Shown here piece by piece: positions 15,577 to 22,933 of a stretch of 26,171 bases of DNA. The first letter of the stretch is position 1. Each line of letters begins with the position of its first letter. The DNA comes from Bryobacterales bacterium. Its GTDB lineage: Bacteria > Acidobacteriota > Terriglobia > Bryobacterales > Bryobacteraceae. Under the pieces are notes generated by a model that saw only the letters and a program-made list of their open reading frames with translations, ran no database searches and was not told the origin of the DNA. The position numbers were made by a program, and so were the translations under genes. The stretch is from assembly GCA_003132865.1 (NCBI GenBank), contig PKYZ01000827.1:1725-27895 (forward strand). Reading direction: 5' to 3'.

Positions 15577-16578
15577 ATGGGAGCTAAAAGAATACTAGTC
15601 AACGGAGCCGGTGGCTTCATCGGCGGGCATATGGTCGAACGGCTGAAAGCCGAAGGTCATTGGGTGAGGGCTGTAGATATCAAGCGGCACGAATTCGCAG
15701 AACCTTCCGCCGATGAGTTCATATTTAGCGACCTACGCGACCAGCACGTCGTTGCCGATGTCGTTAATAGCATCGAGGAGGTTTATCAGTTTGCGGCCGA
15801 TATGGGGGGCGCTGGCTACATCTTTACAGGCGAGCACGACGCGGAAGTCATGCACAACTCCGCGACTATCAATCTGAACACACTCCATTTTGGCGTAAAG
15901 GCAGGCGTGAAGAAGTTCTTCTACTCATCGTCGGCTTGCATGTACCCCGAGTACAACCAGCGGGACCCCCACAACCCTAAGTGCTCTGAAGACTCCGCCT
16001 ACCCGGCCGCACCCGACAGCGAGTATGGCTGGGAGAAGCTGTTCAGTGAGCGCCTGTACCTGTCTTTTATGCGCAACTACGGCGTCCAGGTCCGGATCGG
16101 GCGCTTTCACAATATCTTCGGCCCTTCGGGAACATGGTGCGGAGGGCGGGAAAAGGCTCCCGCTGCGCTTTGCCGCAAAGTCGCAGAAGCGGAACACGGT
16201 GGCGAGATCGAAATCTGGGGTGATGGCGAGCAGACCCGATCCTTTCTCTACATCAATGAATGCATCGAGGGTGTCCGCCGGCTCGTGGAGTCGGATTGCG
16301 CCGATCCCGTGAACATCGGCTCCGAGGAAATGGTCACGGTCAACCAACTCGCTACGAAGATCATGGATATTGCGGGGAAGAAGCTGAGTATCAGGCATAT
16401 CCCTGGGCCACTGGGGGTGAGGGGCAGGAACTCCGACAATCGGCTGATTCGAGAGAAGCTCGGATGGGCACCTTCACGCCCGCTTTCCGAAGGTCTTGAG
16501 AAGACTTATCGCTGGATCAAGAAACAGGTTCAGGCTTCACGGCCAACCCAGGTTGCGGCCATGTTAGTAGGCCGCTGA
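15577..16578 (+). CDS. GDP-mannose 3,5-epimerase-like short-chain dehydrogenase
   Basis: 333-residue extended SDR enzyme strikingly like plant GDP-mannose 3,5-epimerase, which converts GDP-D-mannose to GDP-L-galactose (and GDP-L-gulose). The NAD motif is VNGAGGFIGGHM. Diagnostic stretches are ADMGGAGYI, FYSSSACMYPEY, RIGRFHNIFGPSGTW, GGREKAPAALCRK, GDGEQTRSF and HIPGPLGVRGRNSDN. Catalytic residues known from the plant enzyme are matched here by C121 (SSAC), Y150 and K154 (YGWEK) and K193 (REKAP). AAAGGAGG just before the ATG is a strong ribosome binding site. A 134-base gap separates it from the previous gene, with nothing else recognisable. No GDP-mannose-making gene (ManB/ManC) is in the window, so that substrate must come from elsewhere. 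Confidence 0.87.
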   Translation: MGAKRILVNGAGGFIGGHMVERLKAEGHWVRAVDIKRHEFAEPSADEFIFSDLRDQHVVADVVNSIEEVYQFAADMGGAGYIFTGEHDAEVMHNSATINLNTLHFGVKAGVKKFFYSSSACMYPEYNQRDPHNPKCSEDSAYPAAPDSEYGWEKLFSERLYLSFMRNYGVQVRIGRFHNIFGPSGTWCGGREKAPAALCRKVAEAEHGGEIEIWGDGEQTRSFLYINECIEGVRRLVESDCADPVNIGSEEMVTVNQLATKIMDIAGKKLSIRHIPGPLGVRGRNSDNRLIREKLGWAPSRPLSEGLEKTYRWIKKQVQASRPTQVAAMLVGR

Positions 16579-16788
16579 GTCCGACCCAATCCCGGTTTCG
16601 TTTTATGTCTGGGTACTTCCTGGCCTTCGGTGCCCGCTGCAACTTGGTGCAGATCGCTCCGACAGCCGGGTCTCCCTCCGCGCAAGAGCGGTTACGCAGG
16701 CGCCATAACTTGGAAATGCATAGGCTGGTAGTCGTAAACGGCCTGGGGATGAGTGCGTGGCCGTCAAGGCGCGCTTACTGAAGCGAAA

Positions 16789-18063
16789 ATGGCTAACATA
16801 TGGTTCACCAAGGTCGGTGACCCTGTCCCGACCTCGTCTACCCCCGCACGGCTACTGCGCTCAGGCATGCTCGTCCGGGAACTCAGCCGCCGCGGCCACT
16901 CGGTGCGATGGTGGGCCAGCACATTCGATCACTTCTCAAAGCGCCACATAGCGCCCTCCGAGACCCGCATTTCGCCGTGGCCGAACCTGGAAATCGAACT
17001 GCTGCACACGCCCGGGTACAGGAGTAATGTTTCGATCGCGCGCTTGCGCGACCATCGAGAGTTGGCGGCGCGGTTCCGAGACCGCGCACAGTCGGGGACT
17101 CCGCCGGACTTGGTATGGGCGTCGTTCCCGACGATCGAGCTCTGTTACGAAGCGGTCGAATTCTCCGCCCGGCGCGGCATCCCCGCGATTGTCGACATCA
17201 GAGACCTCTGGCCGGATATCTTCGTGCGCGCCCTGCCGGCCCCAGTCAGACCGCTCGGGCGCCTGGTCCTGCTGCCTCTCGAACGCAGCACACGGCGAGC
17301 CCTCTCCGGCGCGACAAGGTTGGTGGCGACTTCCGAGTCCTATTTGAAATGGGGCTGCGCACGGGCAGGGCGTCCACGGCGCGAAACGGATGCCGTTTTC
17401 CCGTTGGGCTACGAGCAAAAGACCATCCCGGAAGGCGATCTTGCCGCAGCGCTGGAATTCCTCCGGTCGCGAGGCGTGGATTCCAGCAAGACAATCGTGT
17501 GGTATGTAGGTGGATTTGGATGGTCGTACGACTTGGCGCCGGTCATCGCCGCTGCGAGAATGCTTGCCCAAGAGGGTGACCAGTCGCTTCAATTTGTTCT
17601 GAGCGGCTCCGGTGGGAAAGAGGAGGCGCTGAGGTCATCGGCGAAGGGGCTTGGCAACGTGGTGTTCACGGGTTGGTTGGATGCCGCGGGGCTGGCTGCG
17701 ATGATGCGGCTTGCCGCTCTCGGGCTGGCGGCATACGCGGACGAGGCTGCCCAGAGCCTGCCGAACAAGATCTTCGAGTACATGTCTGGGGGGGTTCCGA
17801 TTTTGTCAAGCTTGCGCGGGGAATGCGCGGATTTCCTCAGCACGCATCAGTGCGGTGTGACGTACAGGTCCGCGGCGGAGTTTATTGAACACATCGATAC
17901 GTTCCGAGCGCATCGCCAGAGATGGGCGGAAATGGGCGCAAAGGGCCGGGCGGTGTTTCTGAAGGAATACGACAGCGCTGTGGTATACCCCCGGATGGCG
18001 GATTACATCGAGGAATGTCTGGCCTCCCATCGGGCCGGAAGAATGGAGGAATCGCATGTCTAG
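16789..18063 (+). CDS. Glycosyltransferase, GT4-like (WcaI/WbuB type)
   Basis: 424-residue GT-B fold enzyme transferring a sugar from a nucleotide donor to the lipid-linked oligosaccharide. The N-terminal segment MANIWFTKVGDPVPTSS and then RLLRSGMLVRELSRRGHSVRWW are typical of WcaI/WbuB-like transferases, as is RDLWPDIF (about 138-145). The C-terminal nucleotide-binding half has WYVGGFGWSYDL and the signature SLPNKIFEYMSGGVPIL (from about 322). I start it at ATG 16789, which opens directly on the conserved N-terminus. A GTG at 16753 would add 12 residues with no better site. The 210-base region upstream (16579-16788) contains no gene, only a 5-bp hairpin near 16637-16652. The end overlaps the next start by eight bases (ATGTCTAG). 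Confidence 0.86.
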   Translation: MANIWFTKVGDPVPTSSTPARLLRSGMLVRELSRRGHSVRWWASTFDHFSKRHIAPSETRISPWPNLEIELLHTPGYRSNVSIARLRDHRELAARFRDRAQSGTPPDLVWASFPTIELCYEAVEFSARRGIPAIVDIRDLWPDIFVRALPAPVRPLGRLVLLPLERSTRRALSGATRLVATSESYLKWGCARAGRPRRETDAVFPLGYEQKTIPEGDLAAALEFLRSRGVDSSKTIVWYVGGFGWSYDLAPVIAAARMLAQEGDQSLQFVLSGSGGKEEALRSSAKGLGNVVFTGWLDAAGLAAMMRLAALGLAAYADEAAQSLPNKIFEYMSGGVPILSSLRGECADFLSTHQCGVTYRSAAEFIEHIDTFRAHRQRWAEMGAKGRAVFLKEYDSAVVYPRMADYIEECLASHRAGRMEESHV

Positions 18064-19210
18064 ATCTAACACGTTGGAGTTCACTCACAGTCCAAACACA
18101 ACAGAGCGGCGGGTGCCGTTCTTCCCCTACGCCAGTGTCTTCGCCTGCAATGAGCAGTCGTTCGTCGATATTTTCCGACGCGTCGGATCCCAAGGCGCCT
18201 TCATCCTGCAGGACGACCTCGCCCGATTCGAAATCGACCTGGCGGACTTCCTCGCCGTTAAGCACGCTCTTGGTGTAGGCAATGCCACCGACGGCCTCAT
18301 AATGGCCCTGCGAGCGGCTGGCATCCGTCCCGGCGATGAGGTCGTGCTTTCCTCTCATACCATGGTTGCGACGGCTGCCGCAGTTCATTTCGCGGGTGGC
18401 GTTCCCGTGCCCGTCGAGTGCGGTTCAGATCACCTGATCGACCCCGAGGCCGTCGCCGCCGCCGTCACGTCCCGCACGCGCTTCCTCATGCCCACCCAAC
18501 TCAACGGCCGCACCTGCAATATGGATCGGCTCCAGGCGATCGCCGCTAAGCATGGGCTGCTGATCGTCGAAGACGCGGCCCAAGCGCTCGGCTCCAAGTT
18601 TAAGGGTCGCGCCGCCGGCACCTTCGGAATCGCTGCCGCGATCAGTTTCTATCCCGCCAAGGTGCTGGGCTGCTTCGGGGACGGCGGCGCGGTGATTACG
18701 AACGATGGCGCAGTGAACGAGAGGTTATCCCAGCTTCGCGATCATGGCCGCGACAGCAGCGGGGCGATCGTGTCGTGGGGCTTGAACTCTCGTCTCGACA
18801 ATGTACAGGCTGCCATCCTGGACTTCCAGTTGGCTAGTTATGCGGAGGTGATGCAGCGCCGAAGGAAGATCGCCGCGATGTACACCGCGCTCCTTGTGGA
18901 TGTCCCGGAAGTGACCCTGCCCCCGGCACCCGACAGCGATCCCGATCATTTCGATATCTTCCAGAACTACGAAATCGAAGCGGAACGCCGGGATGAGTTG
19001 AAGCAGCATCTCAAAGACAGCGGAATCGGGACCCTGATCCAGTGGGGCGGCCAGGCTATCCACCATTTGAAGACTCTTGGCTTTACCCAGACGCTGCCCT
19101 ACACGGACCGCCTGTTCGGGCGTATGCTGATGCTGCCCATGAATATGTCCCTGTCAGACGATGATGTCCATTACATCTGCGATAACGTGCGGAGGTTCTA
19201 TGGAAGATAG
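18056..19210 (+). CDS. DegT/DnrJ/EryC1 family sugar aminotransferase (first of two)
   Basis: 384-residue PLP enzyme, probably transaminating a keto-sugar nucleotide with glutamate as donor. Features include GNATDGLIMALRAAGIRPGDEVV (PLP phosphate region), MPTQLNGRTCNMD, VEDAAQALGSKFKG and the lysine that binds PLP, K202 in FYPAKVLGCFGDGG. The presence of Lys rather than His argues against a ColD-like dehydratase. GLNSRLDNVQAAIL is also typical. GGAGG lies just before the ATG, which overlaps the glycosyltransferase stop by eight bases. With CapD in the cluster, a UDP-4-keto-6-deoxy-HexNAc is the natural substrate, giving a 4-amino sugar. The C3-keto route is an alternative. Confidence 0.9.
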   Translation: MSRSNTLEFTHSPNTTERRVPFFPYASVFACNEQSFVDIFRRVGSQGAFILQDDLARFEIDLADFLAVKHALGVGNATDGLIMALRAAGIRPGDEVVLSSHTMVATAAAVHFAGGVPVPVECGSDHLIDPEAVAAAVTSRTRFLMPTQLNGRTCNMDRLQAIAAKHGLLIVEDAAQALGSKFKGRAAGTFGIAAAISFYPAKVLGCFGDGGAVITNDGAVNERLSQLRDHGRDSSGAIVSWGLNSRLDNVQAAILDFQLASYAEVMQRRRKIAAMYTALLVDVPEVTLPPAPDSDPDHFDIFQNYEIEAERRDELKQHLKDSGIGTLIQWGGQAIHHLKTLGFTQTLPYTDRLFGRMLMLPMNMSLSDDDVHYICDNVRRFYGR

Positions 19211-20375
19211 CGTGTGCTTGCCGGTTTCGCCCGCAAGCGCTGCCCTAGGTCCGGAAGCCGCTTTGTCATACGCGAACGGAGTCCATTTCCTTCGTGGTCG
19301 AATCGCAATGTGCGCAATTCTGAAGGCCTTGGGAATTGGCCGCGGCGATGAAGTCATCATTCAGGCTTTTACGTGCGTAGCGGTGCCCTGTCCTGTTCTC
19401 GCGACGGGCGCCAAGCCGGTCTATGCCGATATCGACTCCACCTTCAATCTGGATCCTTCCAGTGTTGAGGAGCGCATCACCGCTCGTACCAGAGCAATCG
19501 TCGTGCAACATACCTTCGGGGTCCCCGCTGACATGGACCGTATCCTGCGCATCGCCCGCGCGCGCGGCATCTATGTGATCGAGGATTGCTGCCACACGGT
19601 TGCCAGTTCCTACCGCGGCGCACGCGTTGGATCCCTCGGGGACGCGGCGTTCTCCGCCTATCGGTGGGGAAAGCCGCTGGTGTTAGGTATCGGCGGAACC
19701 GCCATCATGCATGCCGAAGAGGGCCGGAAGCGATTGCAGGAAATCTCCCGGTCCACCCAGACCCCCGGCATCCTTGAAACCCTACGTATACGCATGGAGT
19801 ATCTTGCGCATGAGCTGTTGCTCCGGCCCTCATTGTTCTGGTTCCTGCGCGACGGTTACCGGAGCTTCATCAGGATGGGCGTGGCTATCCCGACCTTTCC
19901 GAAATTGGACTTGCAAGGCGAGTTGGCCGACATGGATACGGCCATGCCGCTATTCCATCGCAAACAGCTTGCGAAACGGATCGGTTCTGCCTTCAACGAA
20001 GACGCCGCATTCCGCCGCCGCAGAGCCAGCCAATACGCTGCCGCGCTCGATGGGATCGGTGTCCATACCGTGAAGCTCGACGAAAAATACGATCCTGTCT
20101 ACCTGCGCTATCCCTTTCTTGTCTCAGAAAAGGCCCGGATCCTTGAACAGGCTCGTAAGCACCGGGTCGAATTCGGCGACTGGTTCGTTTCCGCCGTCCA
20201 TCCCCACGCTGAATCGGAATCCGGGGAGCTCGGCTACCGCCAAGGAATGTGCCCGGCCGCGGAGCGCACCGCGAAACAAATCCTGACGCTCCCGATTTAT
20301 GACAAAGTGCGCGAGCGGGACGTTGAACGCTCCATTTCCCTGCTGGACAGTCTGCATCGCCAGGGGCTGCTCTGA
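19200..20375 (+). CDS. DegT/DnrJ/EryC1 family aminotransferase, divergent (second of two)
   Basis: 391 residues. ATG 19200 lies inside the end of the preceding aminotransferase gene (11-base overlap) with GGAGG at 19191-19195. The open frame continues 13 codons upstream, but only this start has a site. The fold is recognisable from ALGIGRGDEVIIQAFTCVAVPCPVLATGAKPVYADID, VVQHTFGVPADMD and VIEDCCHT. The PLP lysine appears to be K158 in AYRWGKPLVLGIGGTAI, a setting quite different from the FYPAK of its neighbour. The C-terminal half is also unlike that neighbour, with a helical insertion around residues 190-230 (EYLAHELLLRPSLFWFLRDGYRS). It therefore probably acts on a different substrate or in a different step. 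Exact reaction unknown. Confidence 0.85.
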   Translation: MEDSVCLPVSPASAALGPEAALSYANGVHFLRGRIAMCAILKALGIGRGDEVIIQAFTCVAVPCPVLATGAKPVYADIDSTFNLDPSSVEERITARTRAIVVQHTFGVPADMDRILRIARARGIYVIEDCCHTVASSYRGARVGSLGDAAFSAYRWGKPLVLGIGGTAIMHAEEGRKRLQEISRSTQTPGILETLRIRMEYLAHELLLRPSLFWFLRDGYRSFIRMGVAIPTFPKLDLQGELADMDTAMPLFHRKQLAKRIGSAFNEDAAFRRRRASQYAAALDGIGVHTVKLDEKYDPVYLRYPFLVSEKARILEQARKHRVEFGDWFVSAVHPHAESESGELGYRQGMCPAAERTAKQILTLPIYDKVRERDVERSISLLDSLHRQGLL

Positions 20376-20422
20376 CAATCCCTGCGCGGGCCAAATTCAC
20401 CCAATCGGTACCTAGCCGGCAT

Positions 20423-21250
20423 ATGACACGAGAAGCTTTAGAAGTCGATACCCGCGCGCTCGCGAAGAGAATCCGCATCCATACTCTCCGCATGACCAGC
20501 GCCGGCGGCGGCTCACACATCGGCGCCATCTTTTCCTGCGCCGACATCCTTGCTGTCCTGTACGGCGGTATCCTCAACGTCGACCCCGAAACACCCGCGG
20601 ACCCCGGCCGGGATCGATTCATCCTGAGCAAAGGCCACGCCGGTGGCGGCTTGTATGCAGTTCTGGCGGAGAGCGGGTTCTTCCCGGTCGAGAAACTCCG
20701 GACCCATTACCAGGACGGCTCCGATCTCTCCGGTCACGTCTCGCACAAGGTACCGGGCGTGGATCTGTCTACAGGAGCGCTTGGCCACGGGCTTTCGGTG
20801 GCGGCCGGGATGGCTTATGCGGCCCGGCTCGATCACCGCTCGCACTGCGTCTTTTGCCTGCTTAGCGATGGCGAATGCGACGAAGGTTCTACTTGGGAGG
20901 CGATCCTCTTCGCGGGCCATCACGGTATGGACAACCTCGTCGCTATTGTGGACTATAACCGCATCCAGGGTATTGGCCCCGTGTCCCAAATTCTCGATCT
21001 GGACCCGTTCCCCGAAAAATGGATAAGCTTCGGCTGGAGCGTCCGCCAGGTCGACGGGCACAGCCACACTGACCTGAAGAAGGCGCTGGCGGACCTGCCA
21101 TTCACGCCGGGCAAGCCGTCCTGCCTGATCGCCCGAACCACGAAAGGCAAAGGTGTCTCGTTCATGGAAAACACCGTACTGTGGCACTACCGGATTGCGC
21201 AGGGCGCCGAGTTCGATGCCGCGCTCAGGGAATTGGAGGGGCGAGCTTGA
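20423..21250 (+). CDS. Transketolase, N-terminal (TPP pyrophosphate-binding) subunit
   Basis: 275-residue half-transketolase. Motifs include SAGGGSHIGAIFSCADILAVLYG near the start, RDRFILSKGHAGGGLYAVL, GALGHGLSVAAGMAYAARL and the TPP/metal motif DGECDEGSTWEA beginning at about residue 149, with the Asn of DYNRIQG completing it. It needs the pyrimidine-binding partner encoded directly downstream. Transketolases move a two-carbon ketol unit between sugar phosphates. A split pair next to aminotransferases in a polysaccharide locus suggests specialised sugar synthesis rather than the pentose phosphate pathway. No clear ribosome binding site precedes the ATG, though the homology begins at the start. 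The last four bases overlap the next gene. Confidence 0.9.
   Translation: MTREALEVDTRALAKRIRIHTLRMTSAGGGSHIGAIFSCADILAVLYGGILNVDPETPADPGRDRFILSKGHAGGGLYAVLAESGFFPVEKLRTHYQDGSDLSGHVSHKVPGVDLSTGALGHGLSVAAGMAYAARLDHRSHCVFCLLSDGECDEGSTWEAILFAGHHGMDNLVAIVDYNRIQGIGPVSQILDLDPFPEKWISFGWSVRQVDGHSHTDLKKALADLPFTPGKPSCLIARTTKGKGVSFMENTVLWHYRIAQGAEFDAALRELEGRA
21235..21240 (+). promoter_or_regulatory. Ribosome binding site setting the TTG start of the second transketolase subunit
   Basis: GGAGGG lies six bases before TTG 21247. It decides in favour of this non-ATG start, which overlaps the stop of the preceding subunit as TTGA (21247-21250). Longer upstream starts would run deep into the first subunit gene. 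Confidence 0.65.
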
Positions 21251-22197
21251 GAGACACCTTCGTTCGCACCCTCAGCGCCATCGCGGAATCCCGCCCGGAT
21301 CTCATGCTCATCACCGCCGATTTGGGATTCGGTGTTCTAAATGACTGGATCTCGCGTTTCCCAGGGCAGTTCCTGAACGCCGGTGTGGCCGAGCAGAATA
21401 TGACTGGGCTCGCGGCGGGCATCGCTCTCGAAGGCCGGACCGTCTTCACGTATTCTCTCGGAAGTTTTCCAACGGTGCGCTGCCTGGAGCAGATCCGCAA
21501 CGACGTATGCTATCACGAGGCCAACGTCAAGATTGTTACCGTCGGCGGAGGAATGAGCTATGGCCCGGTCGGAGCTTCCCATCATGCCACCGAAGATTTC
21601 GCCATCATGTGTTCCCTTGCGAACATGCTGGTAATCGCACCTGGGGATCATTGGGAGACTGCCGAGGCCACTCGATCCCTGGTCGATATTCCCGGCCCCG
21701 CCTACTTACGCCTGGACAAATCCGCCGCTCCTCCCACTCACTCCGCGGGCGAGACTTTCCATGTCGGGAAGATCCGTGTGGTCCGCGAGGGCTGGGACGT
21801 GACCCTGGTGGCTACCGGCGGCATTCTCGGCGAAACCTTGAGCGCCGCGAACATTCTAGCCGCAGCCGGCGTCAGTTGCCGGGTCCTGAGCGTTCACACC
21901 GTCAAGCCGCTGGATCGGCCCACTCTGGAGGCCGCCGCGCGCGAAACCGGAGGCATCGTTACCATCGAAGAGCATTCGCTTCATGGTGGTCTGGGCGGGG
22001 CAGTCGCGCAAGTGTTACTGGAAGCCGGAGCGGTACCTGGCTTCTTCCTGTGTTTCGGGTTGCGGACTTTCTCGTCGATCGTCGGTTCTCAGAGCTACCT
22101 TCGCAAGGCGTATGGCTTGGATGCCAGATCCATAGCCGATGCTGTTCTGGCCCGCCTGCGCGTGCGTGACACTGCACCTTGTATGGCGGAAGTGTAA
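21247..22197 (+). CDS. Transketolase, C-terminal (pyrimidine-binding) subunit
   Basis: About 316 residues from a TTG start; the protein would begin MRDTFVRTLSAIAESRPDLML. It carries the pyrimidine-binding domain with the catalytic glutamate E49 in NAGVAEQNMTGLAAGIALEG, the GPVGASHHATEDFAIM region, and the C-terminal domain (VLSVHTVKPLD, then EEHSLHGGLGGAV). Together with the preceding gene it makes a complete two-chain transketolase, similar in layout to split forms seen in sugar-modification gene sets. The stop shares one base with the next start (TAATG). What distinguishes it from 1-deoxyxylulose-5-phosphate synthase is the neighbouring half with its transketolase-type SHIG and SKGHA motifs. 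The sugar substrate is unknown. Confidence 0.9.
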   Translation: MRDTFVRTLSAIAESRPDLMLITADLGFGVLNDWISRFPGQFLNAGVAEQNMTGLAAGIALEGRTVFTYSLGSFPTVRCLEQIRNDVCYHEANVKIVTVGGGMSYGPVGASHHATEDFAIMCSLANMLVIAPGDHWETAEATRSLVDIPGPAYLRLDKSAAPPTHSAGETFHVGKIRVVREGWDVTLVATGGILGETLSAANILAAAGVSCRVLSVHTVKPLDRPTLEAAARETGGIVTIEEHSLHGGLGGAVAQVLLEAGAVPGFFLCFGLRTFSSIVGSQSYLRKAYGLDARSIADAVLARLRVRDTAPCMAEV

Positions 22198-22925
22198 TGA
22201 AGCGCGCATTCGATTTTACCTTGGCATTAGCCGGTCTGATCGTCGCCTCGCCGGTTCTGATTCTGGTGATGACTGCCGTATGGCTGCAGGACTTTCGCTC
22301 GCCGTTCTATATTGCTCCACGGATGGCGTGGGGCGGGGGTATGTTTCGTATGGTAAAGTTCCGCTCGATGGTGGTAAACGCCGACAAGATCGGTGGCGTT
22401 TCCACGGCCGGGAGCGACCGCCGTATAACCCCCGTCGGCAGGTTCGTTCGCAAGTACAAAATGGACGAAATTATACAGTTATGGAACGTCCTCACCGGTG
22501 ACATGAGTCTTGTCGGTCCGCGTCCTCAGGTGAAAGCGGACGCCGATCTGTATACCGCCGAGGAACGGAGAATGCTTTCCGTTCGCCCCGGAATAACCGA
22601 CCCGGCATCGATCGTGTTTTCCGACGAAGGCGAGATCCTCAAGGATGATCCCGATCCCGATCTCCTGTACAACCAAATCATCCGGCCATGGAAGAGTCGT
22701 CTGGCGCTGGCGTACATCGACCACACCTCTTTATCGGTCGACATCCGCCTGATCGCCCTGACGGCCATTGCCATCTTCTCGCGTCCTGCCGCCCTGCGCG
22801 GGCTTCAATCCATACTCCAGGGGTGGGATTTGGATCCACTAGTCCTTCGCATGGCCGCCCGCCAGGCGCGGCTGCTGGCCTATCCTCCGCCGGGTGCTCC
22901 CGAAGTCGTATCTGCATTACCCTGA
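22197..22925 (+). CDS. Phosphoglycosyl transferase initiating repeat-unit synthesis (bacterial sugar transferase)
   Basis: 242-residue monotopic enzyme that loads the first sugar phosphate onto undecaprenyl phosphate. MKRAFDFTLALAGLIVASPVLILVM is the re-entrant membrane helix at the N-terminus. Then come the catalytic-region signatures VKFRSM, KMDEIIQLWNVLTGDMSLVGPRP and VRPGITDPASIVF. It is the short PglC-like form without the four extra helices of WcaJ/WbaP. ATG 22197 shares a base with the upstream stop. An ATG at 22179 in the same frame would add six residues and overlap more. The next gene, a CapD-type dehydratase, starts eight bases after its stop, which suggests the loaded sugar is a 6-deoxy HexNAc derivative. 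Confidence 0.9.
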   Translation: MKRAFDFTLALAGLIVASPVLILVMTAVWLQDFRSPFYIAPRMAWGGGMFRMVKFRSMVVNADKIGGVSTAGSDRRITPVGRFVRKYKMDEIIQLWNVLTGDMSLVGPRPQVKADADLYTAEERRMLSVRPGITDPASIVFSDEGEILKDDPDPDLLYNQIIRPWKSRLALAYIDHTSLSVDIRLIALTAIAIFSRPAALRGLQSILQGWDLDPLVLRMAARQARLLAYPPPGAPEVVSALP

Positions 22926-22933
22926 GAACCGCC

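Noticed and set aside
16637..16652. CTGCA/TGCAG hairpin in the gap before the GT4 gene
   Set aside because: The stem is only five pairs with no T-run or known regulatory motif; hairpins this small are expected by chance.
18056..20375. ColD-like PLP dehydratase activity for either DegT protein
   Set aside because: Both proteins keep a lysine at the PLP position (K202 and K158); deoxygenating members of this kind have histidine there.
22688..22933. Upstream extension of the capD reading frame
   Set aside because: These 82 codons overlap the transferase gene out of frame. The conserved membrane N-terminus begins at ATG 22934.
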